Shown: one piece after another, positions 22,175 to 32,871 of the stretch
Layout: each line of letters begins with the position of its first letter
Position numbering within the stretch: the stretch's first letter is position 1
NCBI GenBank assembly: GCA_013076295.1
Contig: RQOL01000943.1
Location: 1 to 64,000, forward strand
Origin: Sanderia malayensis
Taxonomy: Eukaryota > Cnidaria > Scyphozoa > Semaeostomeae > Pelagiidae
Length of the DNA: 64,000 nucleotides
Direction of reading: 5' to 3'
Notes under the pieces: model-generated
The model's input: only the letters and a program-made list of their open reading frames with translations
Database searches by the model: none
What the model was told of the DNA's origin: nothing
Program-made: the position numbers and the translations under genes

Positions 22175-22700
22175 CAATGGCGTAGATAGAAATGTTTAGA
22201 GGGGGGGCAAAGACCAAAATTTTCCGATAAAAAGGTGTGTCGTTTGGGCGTGTCCACAAGGGCACGCCCAAATTTAGGTAATTGTTCGATAAGACGTTTC
22301 TGAATATACACATAGTTTAAACATGAAAGTTGACAGTTAGTTGAGAAAAACACGAATCGGGAAATGAAATGTTTTGGTCATTATCATTTTCAAAAGGTTA
22401 CAACAGAACAAAAACCAAAATAGAACATCGAAAACAAATTGATGAATAGTTTCATTGAAAAGTTTTCTTGTTTTTGCTTCAAGAAAGGGTTCTTGCATCT
22501 TTCTTAATGGCAAGCTTGCCGCTGTTTCGCAATTGATGGAGGTCCACGCCAAGTTTGGAATTTGAAAATGATTTCAAACTGTCCTTTAAGATCATTTTCG
22601 AAAAATTTCCGACAAAATCTGAAATTTTCCGAAAAAATGGCTCGGAAGCTCTGGTGGGGGGGGGGCGGTCCGCCCCATGCCCCCTGTATCTACGCCACTG
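22175..22700. mobile_element. hAT-like MITE, copy in segment A
   Basis: Ends CAATGGCGTAGATA and (complement) CAGTGGCGTAGATACAGGGG form imperfect inverted termini. The flanks GCTTGAAC / GATTGAGC are a degraded 8-bp duplication, better preserved in copy B (GATTGAAC/GATTGAGC). Length 526 bp, with G/C homopolymer tracts and no gene. Confidence 0.7.
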
Positions 22701-23034
22701 GATTGAGCTAATTCTGTGAGAGATGCCAAAGGATTCGTAAGCATTTTAACTTGTTGACTTGCTTTGAAGAAAACAATGTAGGTATGCTTCGATATTCACG
22801 AATAAAGCATTATAAAAGCTTTAGCATGTCTTTTTTGAGCTTCCTCGTGACGAACTAATTTTCAAACTTCTAGTGACAATAACTTGCAATAAGCATGCAG
22901 CTCTTTCTTAGTATTTTTTCTGTTGTATATGTTCAAAAATTGAATCTTTTTCATCAAACGGGAAAGAAAACGGCAAACTTATCGAAGTTTATACAGGACT
23001 TTCAGGTTCAAAATTGAAATTTATTATTCGAAGA

Positions 23035-23260
23035 CATACCTGGTTGCTCTCCATCGATATAAAAATCCTTGAAGATCTCCGTTTGAGCTGATTCGGCTTG
23101 TTGAATATCCAGCAATTGAAGGTAAATGTTCTCACAAGATGGAAACCAGCTATCGCAAGTTGTTAATGCTTGCAATAAGCTGAAGTCAACGAAATATTCA
23201 GCCTTACAACGCTTTTCATAAACAATGTTGCTCTTTGTGTTTACGATTGTGACGTAAGAT
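23035..23260 (-). other. Exon-like segment EYFVDF, best copy
   Basis: The minus frame is open from about 23250 to the donor CCAG|GTATGTCTTC at 23040. It reads KRCKAEYFVDFSLLQALTTC, then DSWFPSCENIYLQLLDIQQA, then QTEIFKDFYIDGEQPG. Cysteines and a strong donor suggest a real internal exon of an unknown gene upstream of the acidic-repeat locus on the minus strand. In copy B it is cut by a MITE (42270-42680). Function unknown. Confidence 0.4.
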
Positions 23261-23621
23261 TAACTTGGGTGGGAGGTAGACAGTTGCACGATTGAATGGT
23301 TGATGAGCAGTGATTGACGAGTAACAGCAGCTAAATAACAACAATGATATAATGGTAATATCTGCTTGTAAATTAAATAATGAATATCCCAGAAATTCAT
23401 TGTTGCTTTTTAATTTTTTTAGATTCCAAATGTAAGTTTACGATAAAAATTAAGCGTAATAATCAAAATGCATAGAATAGGGCTATTTCTATGATGCAAT
23501 TTTTAGTAATCAATAGAGTAACTGGTTTTATTCTCAAATTATTTTATTGCATCAATATGGTTACAACGCAACTTAGATATATACTCTTTCTATGATAATG
23601 AGAATGGCCTACAGGTGCAAA

Positions 23622-24961
23622 TCAAAGGGAAACCTCTGGGTGACTCGCGGACACCGCCGGAACCATATATTTGGCCAAACCTGATTTCTAAAAATTTGCT
23701 TGATAGGCCATATGAAATTAAATAGGGCAAAATGAGCGGAGGAGAAACAAACAATTGGGACTGTGCCGACACTCACACTGGCCATCGGTTTGCTTCTGGT
23801 TTCACTAACACACCTTCACAATCCATGATTTTTGACAAACTTACTTTGTGAACAGGGTTGCCACAATCAGTGACAGAAGGTCTTGAGAACGTGAAAAGTT
23901 TGCATTGCTTTTCAATGAGAAACAGAATTTCCTTTGGAAAATATAAAGTCACCCTCTCCCCCCAAATCAATGTTGCTATTTTTGATGGACAGGTTTATCA
24001 GGGAGTGCACTTTCCAAACATCCTCAACATTAAATAGGGGGAGGGGGGTCGATTTTTTTCGGGACATATGAGAAAATACGCGGCGTTCTTTTACTGTCTC
24101 ACATCGTATGGCGAGGATTGCGGATGAAAATGTTGGTCCGACGTCCGACCCAAGGTTAGCAAAAAATTATCCCAAATTAATCCCACGCAATTTTGCACAA
24201 TTTTCTCCACAGAGGCCCCAAATTTGCCATTGTTTTTGCTCTTCCGCAAGACAGACAGGGCTCGCTGCACACAAAAATATGCAACAATGTAAACATACTG
24301 ATTTTCCGGCCTTTCTAACTTTAATAACTCGTGACTGGGTTGCGGCTGTACACACGAAAATTGGCAATCGTGTTTTTTAATTTGAAACATTAGTCAATTC
24401 CTTCAATTTGCTTTTTATTTTGAATCGTTTGCGAATAATTCCATCTTAAGATGACAGGTTAACGTTGTTGGATGGCTAGGACATCATTCCAGGACGACAA
24501 ACTGTTTGGATTTGGAATAATCTACATCTATCATTGTGCATTTATGTTTTATGCACTTAACAGATAACTGGAATGTTTAAGCATCTCATGTTTTGCTTTG
24601 TTTCATTTCAAACTTGTTGTTATTTCTTCCTCTCTCCAACATTGGTCCATTGTTTTCAATCCACCATTACAAAATATGCAAGGCGAGAGTACAATACAAT
24701 CCGAGTATTGAGTATGCCATCTTCTGATTTCCGATAATTGGCTGTCGTGAGATCCGAATAATTCGTTTCGGAAAGGTCCTTTTGACCACTAGTATTTTTT
24801 GCCAACCGCTGATATGTAAAACACATTTTTGGCTGTGTTGATATGTGAAACAATGTGAAACAAAGAAATCGCAAAGCATTATGGTAGGTGCTACTCACGT
24901 GACCGGCCATTCTTTTTTCCAGAGTGATTGCAAAGACTCCCGTCCTGATGTCCGCGAGTCA
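23622..24961. mobile_element. Unclassified element, TGACTCGCG family, copy 2
   Basis: Present in segment A and absent from segment B, where GTGCAAAAAACGG at 44231-44243 is uninterrupted. It starts TCAAAGGGAAACCTCTGGGT followed by GACTCGCGGACA and ends GATGTCCGCGAGTC. Inverted GACTCGCGGACA lies 20-25 bp inside the left tip and at the right tip. The target duplication is 3-4 A-rich bases and ambiguous. No credible gene inside. Confidence 0.7.
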
Positions 24962-24964
24962 AAA

Positions 24965-25820
24965 ACGGAAATAGTATAATTTAAAATTAACTGTCACACA
25001 AAGACAATTAAGAAATCAACACTATTAATGCTATCTTGACGGGTATAGCTCTAAACAACAGACATATAGTTTTCATTTTATTTGCAATGCAAAAGATACC
25101 TTTATGTAGCATGGCGCTTTTTTTACACCGCCTTTACAACTGCTTTGGGGCTTAATGCAAAAATCTTCTTTGTAATTCTTGAATCCAATTCATCAGTGTT
25201 CACATAATTCTCTGCGTTTTGTGACCAGGTAGTTGTAGAAATTTAATAGGCTGTTTTGTTTTCTCTGTTGTTCTAAGCAAAGGTATCACCCTGAAAGGTT
25301 CTTAAGACATTGGTTTTTGTATGCGGGTGTTCACTGTAAATAAACTTAGCTGTTGGTTCGTAGCAGACGATGGGCTCCTCAATGTTTGATCGTAGAGAAC
25401 TTGAATCTTTCCCCATGCATAAATGGTTAGCGACGGAAGGAAACTAGTCTCTGCTTGCCGCTGATTTCAAAAGCATGCTTGAACCATCTAATGACATGGG
25501 TACAAAAGAACCCAAACGGCATCTGCTGGGCATTGGATTTTGAGAAACTTGCCAAGAGCAGCACGTGGTTCTGAAATGCAGTTTACGTGTTCAGATGTAA
25601 GGATCGTTGATGGAAGCCTGCAAGAAATTCAATGGCAATCTAGAGTTAGTATAATGAAGATTGTAAATACTACAACTTTTGATCGTTTGTCCATCCTCTA
25701 AACATCCAAAGCTTAATTTTATTACATCGTTTTGAGCTTGCTTTACGTTCTGATTGAAACCTTGAATTTAAATATGAATTTAATTGAATTGCTTTTTGGA
25801 AACGAGGCTGTAATAGCTGA
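24965..25820. other. Duplicated stretch without recognised gene
   Basis: Matches 50724-51530. No gene family recognised; short frames on both strands are not supported. Confidence 0.4.
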
Positions 25821-25969
25821 TTATGTTTGAGCAAGCATTACGCATGAACCAAAATAAACACAGATGACGTCTTTTTTTCAATTTCACATACAAAACTGCT
25901 TTGCGTGTAACTTGCATCCATTTGCTGCACTATGATTGCTTGCATGTACGTCTAGATTTGTGTCTTGAC

Positions 25970-26796
25970 CATAGAGATAGGATATAATATACACTAGAGT
26001 GCGAACCAGGCCCCGGGCGGTGACGCAGTTTGGACGCCATCTTGTTGGAGGCTCATTTCAGACTTTCGCGGTCTGAACCCTTATACTTTGAACAAGAATT
26101 ACGTGGATATTACGATTGCTTAACCTCAAATAAAGATTGGAGCCTTCATAATATCATAGTATAATAGGGTAAATTAGATATCAATCGATTGGAAATGACT
26201 TCCTGAGTATGAATCTGCAATAATATTCACAAAAGATCCCCGCATTTAAAAGATTTTAGCAATATTTTTACTTGCGCCCACCTTTAGTTGCTGTCGATCT
26301 GTGATTTGTTAGGATTTGTTGGTGTTAGGCCCCCGATAAAAAAGGGCATAACTTTTGAATGCGGGCGTGTTCCTCAAATTTTATTGTAGATTCGTACTCA
26401 GGAGGTCATTGCGTATCGATTGATATCTAATTTACCTAGTTTGGGCGTCGTCCGTAAAATACAAATTCGCCCGTACTTCGTATCGCAAAATGCCAAGGCC
26501 ACTGTTTTCATACAGCACTCCACAGCAAAACATGGTCTTCTGGAAATAGTAGTAATACATTCGATCCAAAAATAAAACTTTGATATGTTGAACCGACCAT
26601 GATTTTAGGAACATTTGAGTATTTATTTGATCTTCAGCAATAATAATATCCACGTATTTTACATTTGAATTATAAGGCTTCAGACCGTAAATTTCGTCCG
26701 CGAGCCTCCAACAAGATGGCCGCCAATGCTTCAACTTTTGTATCGATGCGTCAATTGGAGTGCGCACTCTAGTGTATCTTATATCCTATCTCTATG
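25970..26796. mobile_element. CATAGAGATAGG-family DNA element, 827 bp
   Basis: Ends CATAGAGATAGGATATAA and its complement, continuing as imperfect inverted repeats past CTAGAGTGCG. The flanks are a perfect 8-bp duplication GTCTTGAC (25962-25969 and 26797-26804). No transposase. Inverted interior arms contain AAGATGGCCGCC-like sequences. Confidence 0.9.
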
Positions 26797-26929
26797 GTCT
26801 TGACTTGATATCTTTTACTTTTGAAGTATGATACCAGCATTCCTTTACTTACGTTTGCGATTGTTATGTAATATAGCGATGAAGTTTCTTGCGGGCAATT
26901 TCTAAAAACAACATATCTTTTCATTGTGC

Positions 26930-27148
26930 AATGATGCAACTTCCCGACAAATGAGTGTTCAAAGTATGTTCAGCTTCCTTTATAATTTTTCTTGCTTTCA
27001 AAGTTTGATGTCAGAAGGGCCGTTGGCCGATTGTGAATCCCACAAACCATTACCAGATCCGCCAAGACCATTATATTTGCTCGTCGATATTCTCATGTTG
27101 ACTGGCTCTTTCCGATCCAGCACAAGTAGCAAAGGAAAAATCCTTTAA
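26930..27148 (+). other. Conserved open frame downstream of NUDT6
   Basis: A plus frame, SEGPLADCESHKPLPDPPRP, runs to a stop at 27148. It recurs with very few changes at 62222-62428. It would be convergent with NUDT6. Duplicate identity is explained by the recent duplication, so coding status is unproven. Confidence 0.2.
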
Positions 27149-27319
27149 ATTTTTAAAATCCTTGTTCTTCAGCCACAACTCGCACAATGCATAAAAAGAC
27201 ATCATTGCATAGCACGAGTAATAGAATCGGTTTCATTTCTGGGGTAACCATTTCATATACATGGGTCAGTGAACACGCTAACACATACGCAAGATCCATA
27301 TGTGATGAATAAGAGAAGA

Positions 27320-27642
27320 TTAAGGTTTTAAAGGTCTATGAAAAACACTGAATGTTTTATCATAAGGTGGAATCCAACTAGTCATTCGCTCTGGTACAAT
27401 ATCAACATCTTCAAAGCCATTTTTCAAACCTGATAAAGCCAGCGCAGCGACACGTCTTGTCAACGGTGTTGAGTCTTCGCAATGAAGCAGATAATCAAGT
27501 GGTAAACATGCGCATATGGCAATCTCAGTTTCGGATATCTTGATGTCAAATTTCAAAGGTTGAAGGCAACATATGAAGTAAAGATCGGACATGTTAAAAG
27601 CCACACCATGTTGCTGTCGAAATGTCAGCAATGCTTTGAATT
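27320..27642 (-). CDS. NUDT6: NUDT6-like Nudix hydrolase, last exon (unit 2)
   Basis: After the acceptor TTCGTAG the minus frame reads FKALLTFRQQHGVAFNMSDL, then YFICCLQPLKFDI and finally PPYDKTFSVFHRPLKP before the stop. This is the C-terminal half of the NUDT6 family: the RQQH and SD.Y.ICRL.P blocks, a proline before TRRVA, and GF..VD. It begins in the phase required by exon 6 at 32872-32919 (…GAAGCTG|AATTC), so it is the natural partner of block 2, 5.2 kb upstream on this strand. NUDT6 proteins carry a Nudix fold; catalytic residues are in exons 5-6. This exon itself is intact. Confidence 0.85.
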
Positions 27643-27786
27643 CTACGAATACGAAAGCAAACAATTATTTTAGAGTGCTCATCGACTATAATGCTTGATG
27701 ATAAAGAATATAAGAAAAGTAAACTTTAGCTCTTAAGCTTGTCTCCCCAAAATAACGAAAACGAAATTATATATATCTAAAAAAAT

Positions 27787-28278
27787 CATAGAGATAGGAT
27801 ATAAGATAATCTAGAGTGCTAACGGCCGATACTCCCTCTGTATAGCGGGTGAAGCAAAAATTTCTAGCCAGCCACCCTCCAGCAAAATGGCGGACAAAAC
27901 TCTACAGCTAGAACTTCACATTTTGAAGTCAAAGTACATTGATACTTTCAATTAAAAACCTCAAAGAAACATTCTAATCTTTAAAACATTATGTTATATT
28001 CATTATACTGAAAGTTCATGGTTGTTTTTACAATATTATTACAATTTACAAACTTTAATGCAATTTGTAATGGCACGAATTGTTAGGCCTAGATATCTCT
28101 TGGAGGGTGAATTCTTGTATCCCTGTGCTCAAACACTTTGAAAATCTTGCGTCCCTGTGCGCAGTCACAGGGTTTCGAAGTATCAAGTGGTAAAAAAATG
28201 GCCGCCATTGGAGGATTTTTGGCGTCTGGAGGATGAGCCTCGTTCGCACTCTAGATTATCTTATATCCTATCTCTATG
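27787..28278. mobile_element. CATAGAGATAGG-family DNA element, 492 bp
   Basis: Ends CATAGAGATAGGATATAA and complement, with a perfect 8-bp duplication AAAAAAAT (27779-27786 and 28279-28286). The paralogous locus at 63059-63066 is the empty site with a single AAAAAAAT. Its interior includes CAAAATGGCGGAC and AAAATGGCCGCC near opposite ends. Confidence 0.93.
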
Positions 28279-28284
28279 AAAAAA

Positions 28285-28563
28285 ATCGAGTAACCAATCT
28301 CGCAAGGCATGATTGGTGGGGTGAAATTAAGCAGCGGTTGTCTCAGTGTGGCCATAAGCCATACCAGCATTGTATTGTTTATGACGTCAAATGAATAATA
28401 ATGTTGCTATAGATATTAGAAATAAACAACCGTAACAAATTCAGTTGCAATTTCGCAATTTCCAAAGTGCACACAAGAAAGACGCTATTCAATTTCAATC
28501 GCTAAACAATAAATTTTTCCATTTATTTGGGATAAATTGAACATCAAAAGTCGAAATTTGAAG
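28285..28563 (+). promoter_or_regulatory. Putative promoter of the lysine-rich gene
   Basis: The 280 bp before the exon 1 ATG are conserved in three copies (also 29148-29426 and 63065-63343). They contain CCAATCTCGCAAGG (altered to ACAAATCTCG in the second copy) and a CRE-like TGACGTCA, in ATGACGTCAAA. Promoter function is inferred from position. Confidence 0.4.
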
Positions 28564-29426
28564 ATGGAATACAGCATTCGAAAACCGATCGCTGAATTCA
28601 AAGCTTCGCTTGAAAAACCATCACAATATTATGCCGAGCAGAAGGTAGGACTACTCAATTGATTAACAAACATTGTTACAAACTTTAAAAAACGTTTCTC
28701 TGCACACCAATATTTGTACGAAATAAATGACTAAAAAGTGGAGTATATTGTTCTCCGTAACTTGTTGGAAAATATCGACCCACTTTCAGCCATTGCTACG
28801 AAGAATTTCACGTTTTTTGGTAACTTTAAAGTCTTATAAGAAAAGAAGAGATTGCTTTTTGCTAAAGCACGGAAAAGCTTCTAAAACTTGCACAGAAATA
28901 ACGAAATAAATTTTATTTTCTATTGTTCAGAAACGTACTAACAAAACACAAAGCAGAACTTTAATATGTAGAAGAATTGATTGGTAAATAATAATTTCAT
29001 AAAAAAAGGGAAAAAAATATTAGAAATATATAAGAGTATTTATCGACTGCATTTGTTTCATGAAAAGGAATATAAAAAGAGTGAATTTTGGCTCTTAGCT
29101 TGTCTCCCCAAAATAACGTAAGCAAAATTATATGTAAGTAAAAAAATTGAGTAACAAATCTCGCAAGGCATGATTAGTGTGGCAAGTTTAAGCAGCGGTT
29201 GTCGCAGTGTGGCCATAAACCATACCAGCATTTCATTTGTTTATGACGTCAAACAAATAATAATGTTGCTATAGATATATAAGATAAACAACCATCACAA
29301 ATTCAGTTGCAATTTCGCAATTTCCAAAGTGCACACAGGAGATAGACACTATTCAATTTCAATCGCTAAACAATAAATTTTTCCATTTATTTGGGATAAA
29401 TTGAACATCAAAGGTCGAAATTTGAA

Positions 29427-29780
29427 GATGGAATACAGCATTTGAAAATCGATCGCTGAATTCAAAGCTTCGCTTGAAAAACCATCACAATATTATGCCG
29501 AGCAGAAGGTAGGACTACTCGATTGATTAACAAGCATTGTTACAGCTTTTGAAGAACATTTCTCTGCACGTGAACATTTGTACGAAATAAAGGACACAGA
29601 ACTGGAGTATATTGTTCTCCGTAAATTGTTGGAAAATATCGACCCACTTTCAACCTTTGCTACGAAGAACTTCACGCATTTCGGTAACTTTAAAGTCTGA
29701 TCAGAAAAAGAGAGATTGCTCTTTGCTAAAACATGGAAAAGTTTCTTAAAACTTGCTCAGAAATAACGAAATAATTTGTA
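29427..29780 (+). pseudogene. Tandem copy of exon 1 region, lysine-rich gene
   Basis: ATGGAATACAGCATTTGA: the sixth codon is TGA where the first copy has CGA. Downstream, past another TGA shared by all three copies, the same frame stays open for 59 codons (TAFEEHFSAREHLYEIKD, LEYIVLRKLLENIDPLSTFA). Confidence 0.6.
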
Positions 29781-30109
29781 TTTTTATGGTTAAACAATCT
29801 ACTAACAAATCACAAAGCAGAACTTTCATATGTAGGAGTATTTATTGGTAGAAAATAATTCCAAGTCATTAAGCCTAAATTATAGTACTTTTTATTTAAC
29901 TTAACGAATTGATCATTATCGTGTTATTATGAGTCATTATTATCACTAATATTCATTTTAACTTTTAATTATTAGCTTTACTATCTGGAACGAACTAATG
30001 GCAATAAGATTTGGAGAATGTTTAACAGCTTATTGCTTAATATAGGTAACATATAACTTTATATAGCACGTCACTTAGCTTAACAAGTAAACGTGCTTAT
30101 TGCAGAAGC

Positions 30110-30380
30110 TAGTTCTACACTTGCATCAGTTGAACAGAAATAAATATATACATAAACATTGTTTCTCTAGATTGCCTCTATAGTAGGTTGGCTGATCTGA
30201 CAGAAGTCAGAGATGATCAGCAGGGCAACATGAAGAAAATGCAAATGCCTACTTATCGAAAGATTGCATTCAATAAGGCACATTATATTTCATATTTTGA
30301 TGGCTCCAGTTGACTTTTATAGTTCCTCTTAATTCTCTTTGCATTCACTTTAAGTGCTTGATATAACTCTTACTCTTAAA
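30110..30380. other. Intron 1 remainder of the lysine-rich gene
   Basis: AT-rich, no other gene seen; ends in the pyrimidine-containing acceptor ACTCTTAAACAG at 30383. Confidence 0.4.
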
Positions 30381-32439
30381 CAGATCAAAGATCATGTCAA
30401 TGAGATCTTAGAGCACCATGCAGACCTTTATTCAATGGTAAGATGATGAATTCAAGTTAATTCCAATGCACAATAAAAATAATCTATAATTACAAATCTG
30501 TCATCTGGTTTAGACATTTAACAACCTGTAGATCTTATGTACAACTATTTCCCATTTATAGATTGCAAGCTACCATATGAGTGTCCGGATTCTGGACCTG
30601 GCAGCATATGTCAAAAGGATCATGAAAACTTGGGATAGGTTCTTTTATGGAATAACATTGATGGTAGGCGTTTCTTCATTATTGTTGATGCCTGTTAACA
30701 AGAAAGCGAATGATGTGAAAGTGTTCTAGGAGTATGTTCAGTATCGAAGCAATACAAATTATCTATTTTAGTCACAAGATGATGTCGAAAAACTGGCAGA
30801 AGACATCAAAATATTCCATAGAAACTCGTATTTTAATACGAGAACATGCTCTAAAAAACTACTGGCGAAAAGAGATGATCTCACCGAGGTAATTGCTTCC
30901 TGCAAAACAAGAACATACAAGGAAGCACAAGCATGCTACGACAGAACATCTCACCTATTCAGAATGGAAAGCCTAAAATTTGAGGAAGAATACTTAAATG
31001 ATTCAGAAGACAGCCTTGCATGTCTGCAGAAAAACAACAACAAGTGAAAAGAAAAGAAATCAAAGGAACCAGAAAAGAAGAAGTGTCCGCCAACAAAGCT
31101 ATCTTCTATGGCAGAAAACAAAGAAGATACATGTTCTTCGTCTGGCAATGCTAATGTGCATTCAGCACAGGTGAGAAAAATAACTCTTGTGAATACTGGT
31201 CGAGAAAAAGAAGTGATTCTCAATGCCAGTCATCAAAACAAATGACAAGTATTGAGAATGCAAAAGTCGAAGAAGCTAAGCAATTAGTTGAACCTGAAAC
31301 TGAGATGCCGGAAGATTATCAAAGGTTGACAATGAATCACAAGGCACCACAGTCGATGAAAAGATCAATTTCTTTGGTGTACAAAGAATATAGGCAAAGC
31401 AGCTCGAAGAAAAGAGTTGCTTATCAACAGCATCGAGCAGAAGCAAAAAGAATTAAGTTATCGCCCGATCAAGAAGAAGAAATGCAAAGGAAAAGAGTGG
31501 CAGAAGATTTCAATACCAACAGAAAAAAGATCATGGAAATCTATTTGTCAAAAAAGAAAAATGAAGCAAAAAGCAAAATCCCAGTTACAAAATACAGAAG
31601 GGATAAGGATCTTGAAATTCAATTTGGAAAACAATGGAAAGCTGAGAATGACAACGCAACATTTACGTTTAGAAAGCCAGCTCCTCCAAAGCCAACTAAA
31701 TTAGCGAGCCATAAATTGCAAGGAAATGCTGCTGCAAAGACAAAGGAGACTACATCATTAATTCCAATTCCAAAAAGACAGGGCTTGGTGCAGGATAAAG
31801 CTAACGATGCAAAAAAGGTTGCAGTAGACACAGGATACTTTGGAACAACCAAAAGAATGTCACAAGATGTGACATTTGGCACTGGCTTTATCCGTTGCTA
31901 TGTGGCTATGTCAGTAAATTAAGGATGGCTGATCAAGCAAATAATAAGCGATTTAAAACTGCTGCTACATCGACCAAAAGAACTCTTCCAGCCATTCTCT
32001 CACATTCAGCCAGGCCAAAATTCAGCAGCAATACTTGTAGAACAGCAAGGCCTGTGGTTACGAAAGAACACAATGAAAGAGTGTCAAGCATAAACAAGGA
32101 AAGAATGCCAAGCAGTGTCATTCAAGCGACCAACCAAGCGATGAAAATCGTATCTAAAGTTTCCCTACAAGACTCTAGAAAAAGAAAAAGAAGTGGAAAG
32201 GAGGAACAAGCTCAAATAAATGCCACCACACAACAAATTGCAATTGGCATTCCACCATTGGCCAAAAGAGTCAAGTTATGCAAAGCTGATCAAAGCAACA
32301 GTGACGTGAAGAGATACGACTCCAACTGCAATGAATGCAAATCGATCAGAAAGAAGAAGCTCGAGAACCTGGTCATTCAAAAGAAAGCCAAAGATGAAGC
32401 AAACAAAAAGATGCCTTTTTCCAAATTAAATGTATGATG

Positions 32440-32870
32440 GAACTCAGGAGACAATGAAATGCAGCTCACAAACTGCTTCTTAAATTTAACTTCAAATTTA
32501 TTTAATTACATATATAGATAATCCTAGGTTTTGAAGTAATGTATTTATTATGAATGGCAAATATTTTATAAGGCAACTCGATTTATGAGGTTATTTACCA
32601 GAATAGTAAATCACAATATTGACTTATAATTGTAATAATTGATTGGCTATGAAATAGGGCAGACATTGAACTGAACTGTGTGTTTATTTCTTATTGCAAC
32701 TCTTTCATCAACAAATTACATAAAAGGAGAATAGCACTGCTTTAAAAGCAACCAGCATTTGCTCCTAATGACACAGCGAAAATAGAAAGGATTGGAGAAC
32801 AGAGAGATATTACAGCTGGAACATAAGGAAGAAGTTAGTAAATGGAATCAAAGTCAACCACTCAGACTCA
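32440..32870. other. 3' flank of lysine-rich gene / NUDT6-like intron
   Basis: No gene. AT-rich; separates the plus-strand gene end from NUDT6-like exon 6 by about 430 bp. Confidence 0.4.
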
Positions 32871-32871
32871 C

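Larger units (their letters stand above)
20113..25825. repeat. Segmental duplication, copy A
   Basis: Aligns collinearly at high identity with 39120-51530. Long shared stretches include 20230-21650, 21900-23600 and 24965-25820. Copy A lacks the MITE, LINE and Gypsy insertions of copy B but has its own 1.34-kb insertion at 23622. It serves as an empty-site reference for copy B. Confidence 0.92.
26941..30110. repeat. Segmental duplication C, left copy
   Basis: Collinear with 62221-64000 (the window end): NUDT6-like last exon, its flanks and the promoter plus first exon of the plus-strand lysine-rich gene. The left copy has an extra 492-bp element at 27787 and an internal tandem duplication (28285-28960 versus 29130-29850). 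Confidence 0.92.
28564..32437 (+). pseudogene. Lysine-rich multi-exon gene nested in the NUDT6-like intron
   Basis: Exons on the plus strand: 28564-28647 (ATG; MEYSIRKPIAEFKASLEKPS), donor AAG|GTAGGA; 30384-30437 (IKDHVNEILEHHADLYSM) between CAG and GTAAGA; 30562-30663 (IASYHMSVRILDLAAY) between TAG and GTAGGC; 30773-31170 (SQDDVEKLAEDIK...), ending CACAG|GTGAG; 31230 onward (SSKQMTSIENAKVEEAK, later KRVAEDFNTNRKKIMEIYLS). All joins are phase 0. Exon 4 has one in-frame TGA after NNNK, and the last part changes frame at about 31900, so this copy may be a pseudogene. The product would be highly basic, helical and nuclear-looking; no family recognised. Related pieces lie at 12.75-13.42 kb and exon 1 copies at 29427 and 63344. 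Confidence 0.5.

Noticed and set aside
22081..22552. Open frames over the G/C homopolymer region
   Set aside because: They lie in the hAT-like MITE and are repeated at 41.2-41.8 kb only because of the duplication.
28648..28684. 37-bp mini-intron removing the shared TGA
   Set aside because: It would shift the downstream frame into stops, and the AG is missing in one copy.
31170..31229. Frame break before the third block of the lysine-rich gene as a frameshift
   Set aside because: A 59-bp GT-AG intron (CACAG|GTGAG ... GCCAG|TC) joins the frames in phase, which explains it better.
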